A stretch of 6,056 bases of DNA from Desulfotomaculum sp. (GTDB lineage Bacteria; Bacillota; Desulfotomaculia; Desulfotomaculales; Nap2-2B): the NCBI GenBank assembly GCA_003445555.1, contig DMDI01000247.1, positions 1 through 6,056 of the forward strand. Reading direction: 5' to 3'. Of this stretch, positions 1 to 5,726 are shown in pieces. Under the pieces are notes generated by a model. The model did no database searches. It saw nothing but the letters and a program-made list of their open reading frames with translations, and was not told the DNA's origin. The position numbers were made by a program, and so were the translations under genes. Positions within the stretch are counted from its first letter, which is position 1. Each line of letters opens with the position of its first letter.

Positions 1-2
1 AG

Positions 3-1385
3 GAATTGTTAGATCTTTATTCTCTAATGTCAAGAGAAGGTTGTTCCCGCCGCCAGTTTCTTTATCGGGCGGCGAAGATTGCCGGGATCTACGTCCCCTC
101 TTTTTACCTGGTGAGTTATCGGCCTGACGGAAGAATTGAAGCGGTTAAACCAACGCAGGACGACATTCCCGTCCGGGTAACCCGCCGGGTGGTGACTAAT
201 TTTGACCAGGTTTCTTTTCCCACCCGATTTATTGTACCGGGGACAGAAATTGTCCATGACCGGGTCATGCTGGAAGTTATGCGGGGCTGTACGCACGGCT
301 GCCGTTTTTGCCAGGCCGGGATTATTTATCGTCCCGTGCGGGAAAAAACTCCTGCTACCCTGCTTACCCAGGCGGAAAAATTAGTTTGTGGTACTGGCTA
401 TGATGAAATTTCACTTATTTCGTTAAGTTCGGCCGACTACTCGCGGATAAAAGAGGTGGCCCGGCTTTTACTTGACCGTTTTGAAAAGCAAGGGGTAAAC
501 GTTTCATTGCCCTCCTTGCGGGTAGATACCTTTTCGGTGGCCTTGGCGCAAGAAGTCCAACGGGTTCGCCGGGCCGGTCTTACTTTTGCCCCGGAAGCCG
601 GCAGCCAGCGGCTGCGCGAGGTAATTAACAAGGGGGTTACGGAAGAAGATTTACTGGCCGCGGTCTCGTCCGCCTTTAAATCTGGCTGGTCTGCGGTTAA
701 GCTTTACTTTATGCTTGGTTTGCCTACGGAAACTGAGGAGGATGTAATCGAGATAGCCAGGCTGGCCTACCGGGTATTAAAGGCGGGGATAGACCAAAAA
801 ATCTCCTCCGCCAGGTTAAAGGTTACCGTAAGTGTTTCTTCCTTTGTTCCTAAAGCGCACACTGTTTTTCAGTGGGAACCCCAGTTTGAGATAGATGTCT
901 TGCGGCAAAGACAAAAAAGCCTGCGGGAAAAACTAAAAGGACGCCACTTGGTTTTTCGGTGGAGCGAGCCCGAGATGAGTTTTATTGAAGCCGTGTTGGC
1001 CCGGGGAGACCGCCGGCTTGGCCGGGCAATTGAAGAGGCCTGGCGGGAAGGATGCCGTTTTGATGGGTGGTCAGAATATTTTATTTATGGGCGTTGGTGC
1101 GATGCTTTTCAGCGGGTAAGGCTGGACCCGGCTTTTTATGCTAACCGGCGTTATGATTATGACGAGGTATTGCCTTGGGAGCATCTAAATCTTGGGGTAA
1201 CCAAGGATTATTTGCGGCGGGAGATGGAATTGGCCCTAAAAGGCCGGCAGACTCCTGCCTGCCGAAGGGGAAAATGTGCGGGGTGTGGTTTGTGTCCGGC
1301 TTTTGGGGTGGCCCCGGAAATAACAGCCCCGGAAGTAAACGAAGTTATAACCGGAAACCCGGAGGTAATGAATGGAAGGTCTTAG
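3..1385 (+). CDS. TIGR03960-family radical SAM protein, 5' end outside the window
   Basis: The reading frame is open through the left edge, so the N-terminal part is missing. A TTG at position 6 is not a credible start, because the family is usually about 600 residues and these sequences begin mid-domain. Numbering from that TTG, the radical SAM cluster motif CxxxCxxC is at C95, C99 and C102 (RGCTHGCRFCQAG), which should bind a [4Fe-4S] cluster that cleaves S-adenosylmethionine. It is followed by the family stretch YRPVRE. The TIM-barrel continues through FAPEAGSQRLR (about 195-205) and the FMLGLPTE strand (about 235-242). Near the C-terminus a second cysteine group, C419, C424, C427 and C430, looks like another metal or Fe-S site. 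The substrate is unknown; the constant pairing with DUF2344 next to RNase G and ribosomal genes suggests an RNA or translation role, which is inference. The 3' end overlaps the next gene by 14 bp. Confidence 0.9.
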   Translation, partial: ELLDLYSLMSREGCSRRQFLYRAAKIAGIYVPSFYLVSYRPDGRIEAVKPTQDDIPVRVTRRVVTNFDQVSFPTRFIVPGTEIVHDRVMLEVMRGCTHGCRFCQAGIIYRPVREKTPATLLTQAEKLVCGTGYDEISLISLSSADYSRIKEVARLLLDRFEKQGVNVSLPSLRVDTFSVALAQEVQRVRRAGLTFAPEAGSQRLREVINKGVTEEDLLAAVSSAFKSGWSAVKLYFMLGLPTETEEDVIEIARLAYRVLKAGIDQKISSARLKVTVSVSSFVPKAHTVFQWEPQFEIDVLRQRQKSLREKLKGRHLVFRWSEPEMSFIEAVLARGDRRLGRAIEEAWREGCRFDGWSEYFIYGRWCDAFQRVRLDPAFYANRRYDYDEVLPWEHLNLGVTKDYLRREMELALKGRQTPACRRGKCAGCGLCPAFGVAPEITAPEVNEVITGNPEVMNGRS

Positions 1386-2130
1386 CCCCGTACTCCCGCA
1401 AAAACCAGAAAATGTCTTTTGGCGGTACCGGCTCCAATTTTCTAAATTGGGTTTGGCCCGTTATCTTTCGCACCATGATTTAATCAGAACTTTTACCCGG
1501 GCTATCCGGCGGGCGTGTTTACCCGTAGCTTTAACCCAGGGGTTTAATCCTCATCCTGATTTAAGCTATGGACCTCCGCTGCCCGTAGGGATAGCCGGGG
1601 AAAGGGAATATCTGGACTTGAATTTAATTAGGACCTTAACGCCGGCCGGTATTTGCTCTTTACTAAACAAGGCGCTTCCGGAAGGCTTAAGGGTAAATAA
1701 AGCCTGGCTGCTGCCAAAAAGACCGAAAGACAGATCTTCACTGGTGACACTCATCAGCCAGGCGGCCTACCTGGCCAAGGTACCTTTAGGCGAAGAAATT
1801 AAGGCCGAAGACCTGGCTAATTATATTCAAACTTTTTTAGCGGCCGACGAAATTGTAATTTTTCGTCTAATTAAACCCAAGAAAAAAAGCAAGAAAAAGG
1901 AAGAAAAAGAAAAAAAGCAAAATATTCGGCCGGGGATATTTTCTTTAAAAGGACAGGTAAAAGCAAAGGAAATGCTTTTAGAAATGGAATTAAGTTTGGG
2001 AAATAAAGACAATGTTCGCCCGGATCAGGTTCTACGGGTTTTTTTAGCGGATTTTCCGGCTCAAGTTGACCTTGCTGAAGTAAAAATTATCCGTACCGGA
2101 CTGGGTCCGCAAGAATTATTAATACCTTGA
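1372..2130 (+). CDS. DUF2344 / TIGR03936-family radical SAM-associated protein
   Basis: The protein has 252 residues. The N-terminal half carries the family signature: RLQFSKLGLARYLSHHDL (residues 20-37), RAIRRACLPVALTQGFNPHP (43-62), a PPLPVGI stretch (68-74) and EYLDL (79-83). The family has no established function; it is encoded beside, or fused to, TIGR03960 radical SAM proteins and probably works with them. The start is the ATG 5 nt after a GGAGGT ribosome binding site (1361-1366) that lies inside the upstream gene, so the two are probably translationally coupled. Residues 168-183 are almost all lysine and glutamate, a low-complexity insert in a poorly conserved region encoded by A-rich DNA with two runs of seven A. 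The insert is likely a flexible, possibly RNA-contacting loop (inference). The stop codon overlaps the ribosome binding site of the next gene. Confidence 0.88.
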   Translation: MEGLSPVLPQKPENVFWRYRLQFSKLGLARYLSHHDLIRTFTRAIRRACLPVALTQGFNPHPDLSYGPPLPVGIAGEREYLDLNLIRTLTPAGICSLLNKALPEGLRVNKAWLLPKRPKDRSSLVTLISQAAYLAKVPLGEEIKAEDLANYIQTFLAADEIVIFRLIKPKKKSKKKEEKEKKQNIRPGIFSLKGQVKAKEMLLEMELSLGNKDNVRPDQVLRVFLADFPAQVDLAEVKIIRTGLGPQELLIP

Positions 2131-2143
2131 AGGGAAGTTTAAA

Positions 2144-3820
2144 ATGTTTAAAGAAATTATTATTAACGCAGGCGAAGAAGAAACCAGAGTAGCCGTTTTA
2201 GAAAATAAATTACTGGCTGAGGTACATATAGAGAGAGCGGTAGGGCAGCGCCTGGTAGGAAATATTTTTAAGGGAAGGATTGAAAATGTACTGCCCGGTA
2301 TGCAAGCGGCTTTTGTAGATATAGGTTTAGAAAAAAATGCCTTTTTATACGTCGAAGACGCCCTATCTCCCGTAAAAACTAACGGACAGAATAATATTAC
2401 TGACGTGGTTAAAAAAGGCCAGGAAATTATGGTCCAGATCGTTAAAGAGCCTTTTGGGACTAAGGGTCCACGGGTAACAACCCATCTGACCATGCCCGGG
2501 CGTTACGCCGTATTGATGCCTACCGTAGATTACGTGGGGATTTCCCGCCGGATTGAAGACGAAAAGGAACGGGAAAGGTTAAAAGAGTTTGCCCGGAAGG
2601 TTAAGCCGGCCGGTATGGGTTTAATTATGCGCACCATGGCTGAAGGGTTGGAGGAGGAGGAACTGGGTCAAGATATTGACGTGCTGGTCAAGCTTTGGCG
2701 GAAAATTTTAAATAAGGCCAAAAACAGTCCTGCTCCGAACTTAATCCACCGGGATCTGGAGTTGATCCAGCGCATCTTGAGGGATGTATTTGACCCTGAG
2801 GTAAACCGCTTAATTGTAGATGCACGCCACGAGTACGAAAAAATAATAGAACTGTTGGATCTTTCTGCTCCTCACTTAAAATGCAAAGTAATTTTAGAAG
2901 AACACGATAATATTTTTTGGGAATACGGCCTGGAACAAGAACTGGAAAAAGCCTTGTTGCGTAAAGTATGGCTTAAATGCGGGGGTTATCTTATCTTTGA
3001 TCAGACCGAGGCTTTAACCGTGATAGACGTAAATACCGGGAAATACGTGGGAGATAAAAATTTAGAGGAAACCGTATTAAGGACAAATATGGAAGCCGCG
3101 GCGGAAATAGGACGCCAGTTACGGCTTAGAAATATAGGCGGGATTATTATTGTAGACTTTATTGATTTGGAGAAGAAGGAGAACCGCCAAAAAATTTTGC
3201 AGGTGTTGGAAGAGGAAATTAAAAAAGATAAGACTAAAGCAAATATTTTGGGTATTACGCCTTTAGGGTTGGTAGAAATAACCCGGAAAAAAGCCCGGCC
3301 CAGCCTGGCTGAAGTAATGCAAAAACCTTGTCCGTATTGTGAGGGCCGAGGAAAAGTTTTATCTGAAGAAACCGTAGGTATTAATTTTAAAAATAATATT
3401 TATGAGTTTGCGGCGCGTACCTCTAGCCCTACCATTTTAATTGAAGCTCATCCGGCCGTTGCGGCCCGTTTAATCGGCAGCGGTGGCGTTAATTTAAAGG
3501 AATTAGAGCAAAGAACAGGTAAAAGACTTTATATTCGCGGCTCCACCGCCCAGCATATTGAAGCCGTGACCATGCGTCCGTTATATGATCAGGCCGGTAT
3601 TCAAGCCGGTGGCTTCCAACCGGTTAAACGGGGACAGGTGTTAGAAGTTAAAATAGAAGAACCCCACGTTAACAAACTTAATGACGGAATTGCCCGTTTA
3701 AATGGTTTTATAGTGGATATTGAAGGAGCCGGCTCCCTGGTGGGTGAAATAGTGCCCGTTGAAGTCAGCAAAGTTTATCGTACTTATGCCCGGGCAAAGC
3801 TGGTAAAGAGGGGCGTATAG
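2144..3820 (+). CDS. rng: Ribonuclease E/G family endoribonuclease (RNase G type) with extra C-terminal RNA-binding segments
   Basis: The protein has 558 residues, against about 489 for E. coli RNase G. It is expected to cut single-stranded AU-rich RNA in the cytoplasm during rRNA maturation and mRNA decay. An S1 domain covers about 36-118 (GNIFKGRIENVLPGMQAAFV). R163-T164 in GLIMRT match the 5'-monophosphate sensor R169-T170 of E. coli RNase E. The catalytic metal site is D295 and N297 in IDVNTGKY and D338 in IIVDFIDLE. C396 and C399 in CPYCEGRG form the zinc-link knuckle. After this, residues about 430-466 contain a KH-like core (ARLIGSGGVNLKELEQRTGK), and about 495-556 resembles a TRAM domain. 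The start ATG follows an AAGGGA site that overlaps the upstream stop, with a 13-bp gap, so co-transcription is likely. The last codons and stop lie in a palindromic repeat. Confidence 0.95.
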   Translation: MFKEIIINAGEEETRVAVLENKLLAEVHIERAVGQRLVGNIFKGRIENVLPGMQAAFVDIGLEKNAFLYVEDALSPVKTNGQNNITDVVKKGQEIMVQIVKEPFGTKGPRVTTHLTMPGRYAVLMPTVDYVGISRRIEDEKERERLKEFARKVKPAGMGLIMRTMAEGLEEEELGQDIDVLVKLWRKILNKAKNSPAPNLIHRDLELIQRILRDVFDPEVNRLIVDARHEYEKIIELLDLSAPHLKCKVILEEHDNIFWEYGLEQELEKALLRKVWLKCGGYLIFDQTEALTVIDVNTGKYVGDKNLEETVLRTNMEAAAEIGRQLRLRNIGGIIIVDFIDLEKKENRQKILQVLEEEIKKDKTKANILGITPLGLVEITRKKARPSLAEVMQKPCPYCEGRGKVLSEETVGINFKNNIYEFAARTSSPTILIEAHPAVAARLIGSGGVNLKELEQRTGKRLYIRGSTAQHIEAVTMRPLYDQAGIQAGGFQPVKRGQVLEVKIEEPHVNKLNDGIARLNGFIVDIEGAGSLVGEIVPVEVSKVYRTYARAKLVKRGV

Positions 3821-3834
3821 CAATACGCCCGTAC
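3805..3834 (+). repeat. REP-like palindromic repeat, copy 1, spanning the stop codon of the RNase G gene
   Basis: A perfect 8-bp stem, GGGCGTAT (3811-3818) with ATACGCCC (3823-3830), encloses the loop AGCA, followed by GTAC. The RNase G stop codon TAG occupies 3818-3820, so the repeat encodes its last residues (KRGV). The same 30-bp unit recurs at 5308-5337 in the same orientation with 26 of 30 identities. No T-tract follows, so it is not a standard terminator. Hairpins of this kind after genes can stabilise 3' ends or be copies of small dispersed elements. Confidence 0.75.
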
Positions 3835-3881
3835 AAAAGTTTCTTAAATGGCGGACGCGCGTTTCCTTTAGGCTGCTTTAC

Positions 3882-3889
3882 AGGGGTGG
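3882..3889 (+). promoter_or_regulatory. Ribosome binding site that decides the FAH gene start
   Basis: AGGGGTGG lies 5 nt before the ATG at 3895. The in-frame GTG at 3886 falls inside this site and has no purine-rich site of its own upstream, so the ATG is preferred. Confidence 0.6.
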
Positions 3890-3894
3890 AGAAG

Positions 3895-4851
3895 ATGAAA
3901 TTAGTAACTTATTGCGCTAAAGGCGAGCAATCTAAAAAAAGACTGGGTGTTTGGGTCCGGGGATGGGTAATTGATCTTGTTCAAGCCAGTTTAGTTTTTT
4001 GTCCCGCGGAAAAATTTCCGGCGCAGGAGATGGAAGAGCTTTTGGCGGCCGGGCCGGAAGGATGGCAGTGGGCCGAAAAGGTAACAAATAGTGTTTTGAA
4101 ATATATGGTAAATATAGGGGAAATAAAAGGTGAAAAAGAATTCCCCGGTTCACCCCTTGAAAAGATACTTTTTAAGGAGGAGGAAATTAATTTTCTTCCT
4201 CCTTTAACCCGGCCGGGGAAAATAATTTGTATTGGTTTAAATTATTACGACCATTGTGAAGAACAAAAGGCAAAAATACCGGTAAGCCCTATAATTTTTG
4301 CGAAATTTAATACCGCCCTTTGCGCTACAAAACAGCCGGTTATTCGTCCTTCAGTTACCGGTCAATTGGATTATGAAGCGGAATTAGCGGTAATTATAGG
4401 TAAAAAGGGAAGGAATATTCAAAGACAGGAAGCGCCGAAATTTATAGCCGGTTATACGATTATGAACGATGTTACGGCCCGGGATATTCAGCGGCGCGAC
4501 CGGCAGTGGGTGCGGAGTAAAACGTTTGACACCTTTGCTCCTTTAGGACCTTTTTTAGTAACGGCTGACGAAATTGCTGACCCCCAAAATCTTTACCTTC
4601 GTTGTTGGGTTAACGGGGTGTTGCGTCAAAACTCCAGTACGGCCCAAATGATTTTTAGCCTTAATTATTTAATTAACTTTATTTCCCAGGTGATGACTTT
4701 GCTCCCCGGTGATATTATCGCCACGGGTACCCCGGCAGGAGTGGGTGCTTTTTGCGAACCTCCCACTTACTTAGAACCTGGGGACGTGGTGCGAATTGAA
4801 ATTGAAAAAATAGGAGTGCTGGAAAATTACGTAGTAGATGAACGTGATTAG
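3895..4851 (+). CDS. Fumarylacetoacetate hydrolase (FAH) family protein
   Basis: The protein has 318 residues from the ATG at 3895. It has a small N-terminal domain (about 1-95), a linker and the FAH catalytic domain (about 105-312). Catalytic landmarks are IGLNYYDHCEE with the family His at 120, the metal ligands E161 and E163 in DYEAELAV, and D192 in NDVTARDIQ. KTFDTFAPLGP (about 209-219) and GTPAGVG (278-284) are also typical. The family acts on 2-oxo acids and beta-diketones with Mg2+ or Mn2+ (acylpyruvate hydrolysis, oxaloacetate decarboxylation, oxo-heptenedioate isomerisation or decarboxylation). The sequence does not tell which reaction applies. There are no other catabolic genes here, so a housekeeping metabolite-repair role such as acylpyruvase or oxaloacetate decarboxylase is as likely as aromatic breakdown (inference). 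It lies 74 bp after the RNase gene, probably in the same transcript. Its position before rplU is unusual. Confidence 0.9.
   Translation: MKLVTYCAKGEQSKKRLGVWVRGWVIDLVQASLVFCPAEKFPAQEMEELLAAGPEGWQWAEKVTNSVLKYMVNIGEIKGEKEFPGSPLEKILFKEEEINFLPPLTRPGKIICIGLNYYDHCEEQKAKIPVSPIIFAKFNTALCATKQPVIRPSVTGQLDYEAELAVIIGKKGRNIQRQEAPKFIAGYTIMNDVTARDIQRRDRQWVRSKTFDTFAPLGPFLVTADEIADPQNLYLRCWVNGVLRQNSSTAQMIFSLNYLINFISQVMTLLPGDIIATGTPAGVGAFCEPPTYLEPGDVVRIEIEKIGVLENYVVDERD
4174..4204 (+). other. Intragenic hairpin pairing a Shine-Dalgarno-like sequence with an anti-Shine-Dalgarno-like sequence
   Basis: The left arm 4174-4186 (AAGGAGGAGGAAA) pairs with the right arm 4192-4204 (TTTCTTCCTCCTT) over 13 bp with one G-U pair and a 5-nt loop. 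The left arm contains a full Shine-Dalgarno sequence, and the right arm plus the next base gives CCTCCTTT, as at the 3' end of 16S rRNA. In protein it encodes the acidic-to-proline linker KEEEINFLPPL between the two FAH domains. A biological role is unproven. Confidence 0.5.
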
Positions 4852-4873
4852 TAGTTAAGCAATAGCCGTGATT

Positions 4874-4900
4874 CATTTGTTAAAAAAATAAATGGTTTTT
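4874..4900 (+). terminator. Weak AT-rich intrinsic terminator candidate after the FAH gene
   Basis: CATTTGT (4874-4880) pairs with ATAAATG (4888-4894) over 7 bp including one G-U pair, with the loop TAAAAAA, followed by G and five T (4896-4900). The stem is AT-rich and unstable, so termination would be weak. Its place, 22 bp past the FAH stop and just before a promoter, is what a boundary between two transcription units would look like. Confidence 0.35.
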
Positions 4901-4908
4901 CGGATATA

Positions 4909-4937
4909 TTGACAAAAGAGCAAGATATGTTTATAGT
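4909..4937 (+). promoter_or_regulatory. Sigma-A promoter for rplU-rpmA
   Basis: A perfect -35 box TTGACA (4909-4914) is followed by a 17-bp spacer and a -10 box TATAGT (4932-4937). The predicted transcript start is near 4943-4946, giving a leader of about 50 nt before rplU. Both hexamers and the spacing fit a strong housekeeping promoter, as expected for ribosomal protein genes. Confidence 0.8.
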
Positions 4938-4943
4938 TAGTAA

Positions 4944-4980
4944 GGGACTCGGTTATATCGCCTAAGACGGGTTTAAGTTA
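4944..4980 (+). promoter_or_regulatory. Probable ribosomal protein L21 leader (cis-regulatory RNA)
   Basis: The untranslated leader between the promoter and rplU can fold GGACTCG (4945-4951) on CGGGTTT (4968-4974), a 7-bp stem with three G-U pairs. The 16-nt loop can form a further TTA/TAA pairing. Firmicutes rplU genes are known to carry an L21 leader believed to mediate autoregulation by L21. Position and size agree, but the family assignment is from memory of the class and not from a covariance search. Confidence 0.5.
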
Positions 4981-4982
4981 TA

Positions 4983-4990
4983 AAAGGGGG
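4983..4990 (+). promoter_or_regulatory. Ribosome binding site supporting the TTG start of rplU
   Basis: AAAGGGGG sits 7 nt before the TTG at 4998. With the conserved L21 N-terminus this fixes the non-ATG start over the in-frame ATG at 5010, which would remove the first residues of the family motif. Confidence 0.7.
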
Positions 4991-4997
4991 AATATTT

Positions 4998-5309
4998 TTG
5001 TACGCCATTATGGAAACGGGTGGCAAGCAGTACCGGGTGCAGGAGGGCGATGTGTTGCGGGTGGAAAAGCTGCCTGTTCAACCCGGGGAAAAGATAGTGA
5101 TTTCAAGAGTGCTGGCGGTAGAAAAAGATGGTCAATTTAGGGTGGGGAGGCCAGTAATAGAAGGAGCCCGCGTCATCCTTAAAGCTGTCCGTCAAGGGCG
5201 AGACCGTAAGATTATTGTTTTTAAATATAAAGCCAAGAAAAATTACCGGCGCAAAAAGGGGCACCGGCAGTCATTTACCCAGGTGGCGGTAGAAAAAATA
5301 GAGGCGTAA
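4998..5309 (+). CDS. rplU: 50S ribosomal protein L21 (bL21)
   Basis: The 103-residue protein has the normal bacterial L21 length. It begins with the family hallmark [17 protein letters not shown] and ends with the basic rRNA-binding segment [18 protein letters not shown] (about 74-91), followed by the usual [13 protein letters not shown] tail. It binds 23S rRNA in the large subunit. The start codon is TTG, which may temper the output of an otherwise strong promoter. The gene heads a two-gene unit with rpmA. In most Firmicutes the next gene would be prp, but here only 68 bp separate it from rpmA. Confidence 0.97.
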   Translation: MYAIMETGGKQYRVQEGDVLRVEKLPVQPGEKIVISRVLAVEKDGQFRVGRPVIEGARVILKAVRQGRDRKIIVFKYKAKKNYRRKKGHRQSFTQVAVEKIEA

Positions 5310-5337
5310 GGAGAGGCGCATAGCCATACGCCCGTAC
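5308..5337 (+). repeat. REP-like palindromic repeat, copy 2, between rplU and rpmA
   Basis: This copy matches 3805-3834 at 26 of 30 positions in direct orientation and begins within the rplU stop codon. The stem is imperfect: AGGCGCAT (5314-5321) against ATACGCCC (5326-5333) has two mismatches around the loop AGCC, so the palindrome has decayed relative to copy 1. A GGCGTA at 5302-5307 offers an alternative partner for TACGCC at 5327-5332. It occupies the place where prp is normally found. Confidence 0.7.
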
Positions 5338-5363
5338 TTAAGAAAATTTGCCGTTAGAAAATC

Positions 5364-5370
5364 AGGAGGT
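5364..5370 (+). promoter_or_regulatory. Ribosome binding site that decides the rpmA start
   Basis: AGGAGGT lies 7 nt before the ATG at 5378. It settles the L27 start as [10 protein letters not shown] and rules out the in-frame TTG at 5348, which has no site of its own and would place this site inside the coding region. Confidence 0.85.
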
Positions 5371-5377
5371 GGATATA

Positions 5378-5644
5378 ATGGCTCATAAAAAAGGAGTAGG
5401 CAGTTCCCGGAATGGCCGGGATTCGCAGCCTAAAATGCTTGGCGTTAAGCGTCAGGATGGCGAGTTTGTCAAAGCCGGAAGCATTATTATGCGTCAAAGA
5501 GGAACGAAAATTCACCCTGGCCGGTGGGTAGGCAAGGGTGGAGACGATACATTGTTTGCCCTGGTAGATGGGATGGTTTCCTTCCAGCGTAAGGGCAAAG
5601 ACAAGAAAGAAGTTCATGTAATGCCTGTAGCGCAGATAGTTTGA
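5378..5644 (+). CDS. rpmA: 50S ribosomal protein L27 (bL27), without N-terminal extension
   Basis: The protein has 88 residues. [16 protein letters not shown] at the N-terminus and [10 protein letters not shown] with [15 protein letters not shown] in the body are diagnostic of L27. This 50S protein's N-terminal tail reaches into the peptidyl transferase centre and contacts tRNA. In most Firmicutes L27 is made with a short extension ending in a LQFFA-type motif, which the cysteine protease Prp removes. Here translation starts directly at the mature form, and no prp gene is present next to it. The C-terminal [17 protein letters not shown] is ordinary. It is co-transcribed with rplU and ends 28 bp before a strong terminator. 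Confidence 0.97.
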   Translation: MAHKKGVGSSRNGRDSQPKMLGVKRQDGEFVKAGSIIMRQRGTKIHPGRWVGKGGDDTLFALVDGMVSFQRKGKDKKEVHVMPVAQIV

Positions 5645-5672
5645 CTAGGGGATTTAAAAGGTTTGTTTTATA

Positions 5673-5705
5673 GGCCAGCTTAAAAGCTTTAGCTGGCCAT
5701 TTTTT
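5673..5705 (+). terminator. Strong intrinsic terminator after rpmA
   Basis: GGCCAGCT (5673-5680) pairs perfectly with AGCTGGCC (5691-5698), an 8-bp GC-rich stem with a 10-nt loop, and is followed by A and six T (5700-5705). It ends the rplU-rpmA transcript and separates it from the Spo0B-like gene. Confidence 0.9.
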
Positions 5706-5726
5706 AGTTTAGGCAGGTAAATAAAG

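Noticed and set aside
1175..1483. Alternative 102-codon frame across the junction of the first two genes
   Set aside because: Both real genes are fixed here by conserved motifs and a clear overlap, and this frame has no family resemblance.
1827..2012. Antisense frame giving a Phe/Ser/Leu-rich, membrane-like peptide
   Set aside because: The hydrophobic look is simply the complement of the AAG/GAA-rich Lys-Glu stretch in the DUF2344 gene.
2119..2493. Antisense open frame of 124 codons opposite the RNase G gene
   Set aside because: It is a shadow of a well-supported gene: it has no recognisable motif and lies opposite the conserved S1 domain.
3811..3840. Palindrome after the RNase G gene as an intrinsic terminator
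   Set aside because: The stem is followed by GTACAAAAG without a T-tract, and its second copy lies inside the rplU-rpmA operon, so a dispersed repeat explains it better.
3886..3894. GTG start three codons upstream for the FAH gene
   Set aside because: The GTG is part of the AGGGGTGG ribosome binding site for the ATG at 3895 and has no upstream site itself.
5348..5377. An in-frame TTG upstream of rpmA that would add ten residues ([10 protein letters not shown]) to L27, faintly like a decayed Prp-cleavage extension
   Set aside because: The strong ribosome binding site AGGAGGT lies inside this stretch and accounts for its sequence. The stretch lacks the LQFFA-type motif, and the TTG has no ribosome binding site of its own.
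5405..5422. Small hairpin TCCCGG/CCGGGA early in rpmA
   Set aside because: A 6-bp stem in conserved coding sequence (SSRNGRD) is easily due to chance and codon choice.
5641..5672. Possible promoter TTGACT ... TTTATA for the Spo0B-like gene
   Set aside because: The spacer would be 20 bp, which is too long, and the transcript would run straight into the terminator hairpin starting at 5673.
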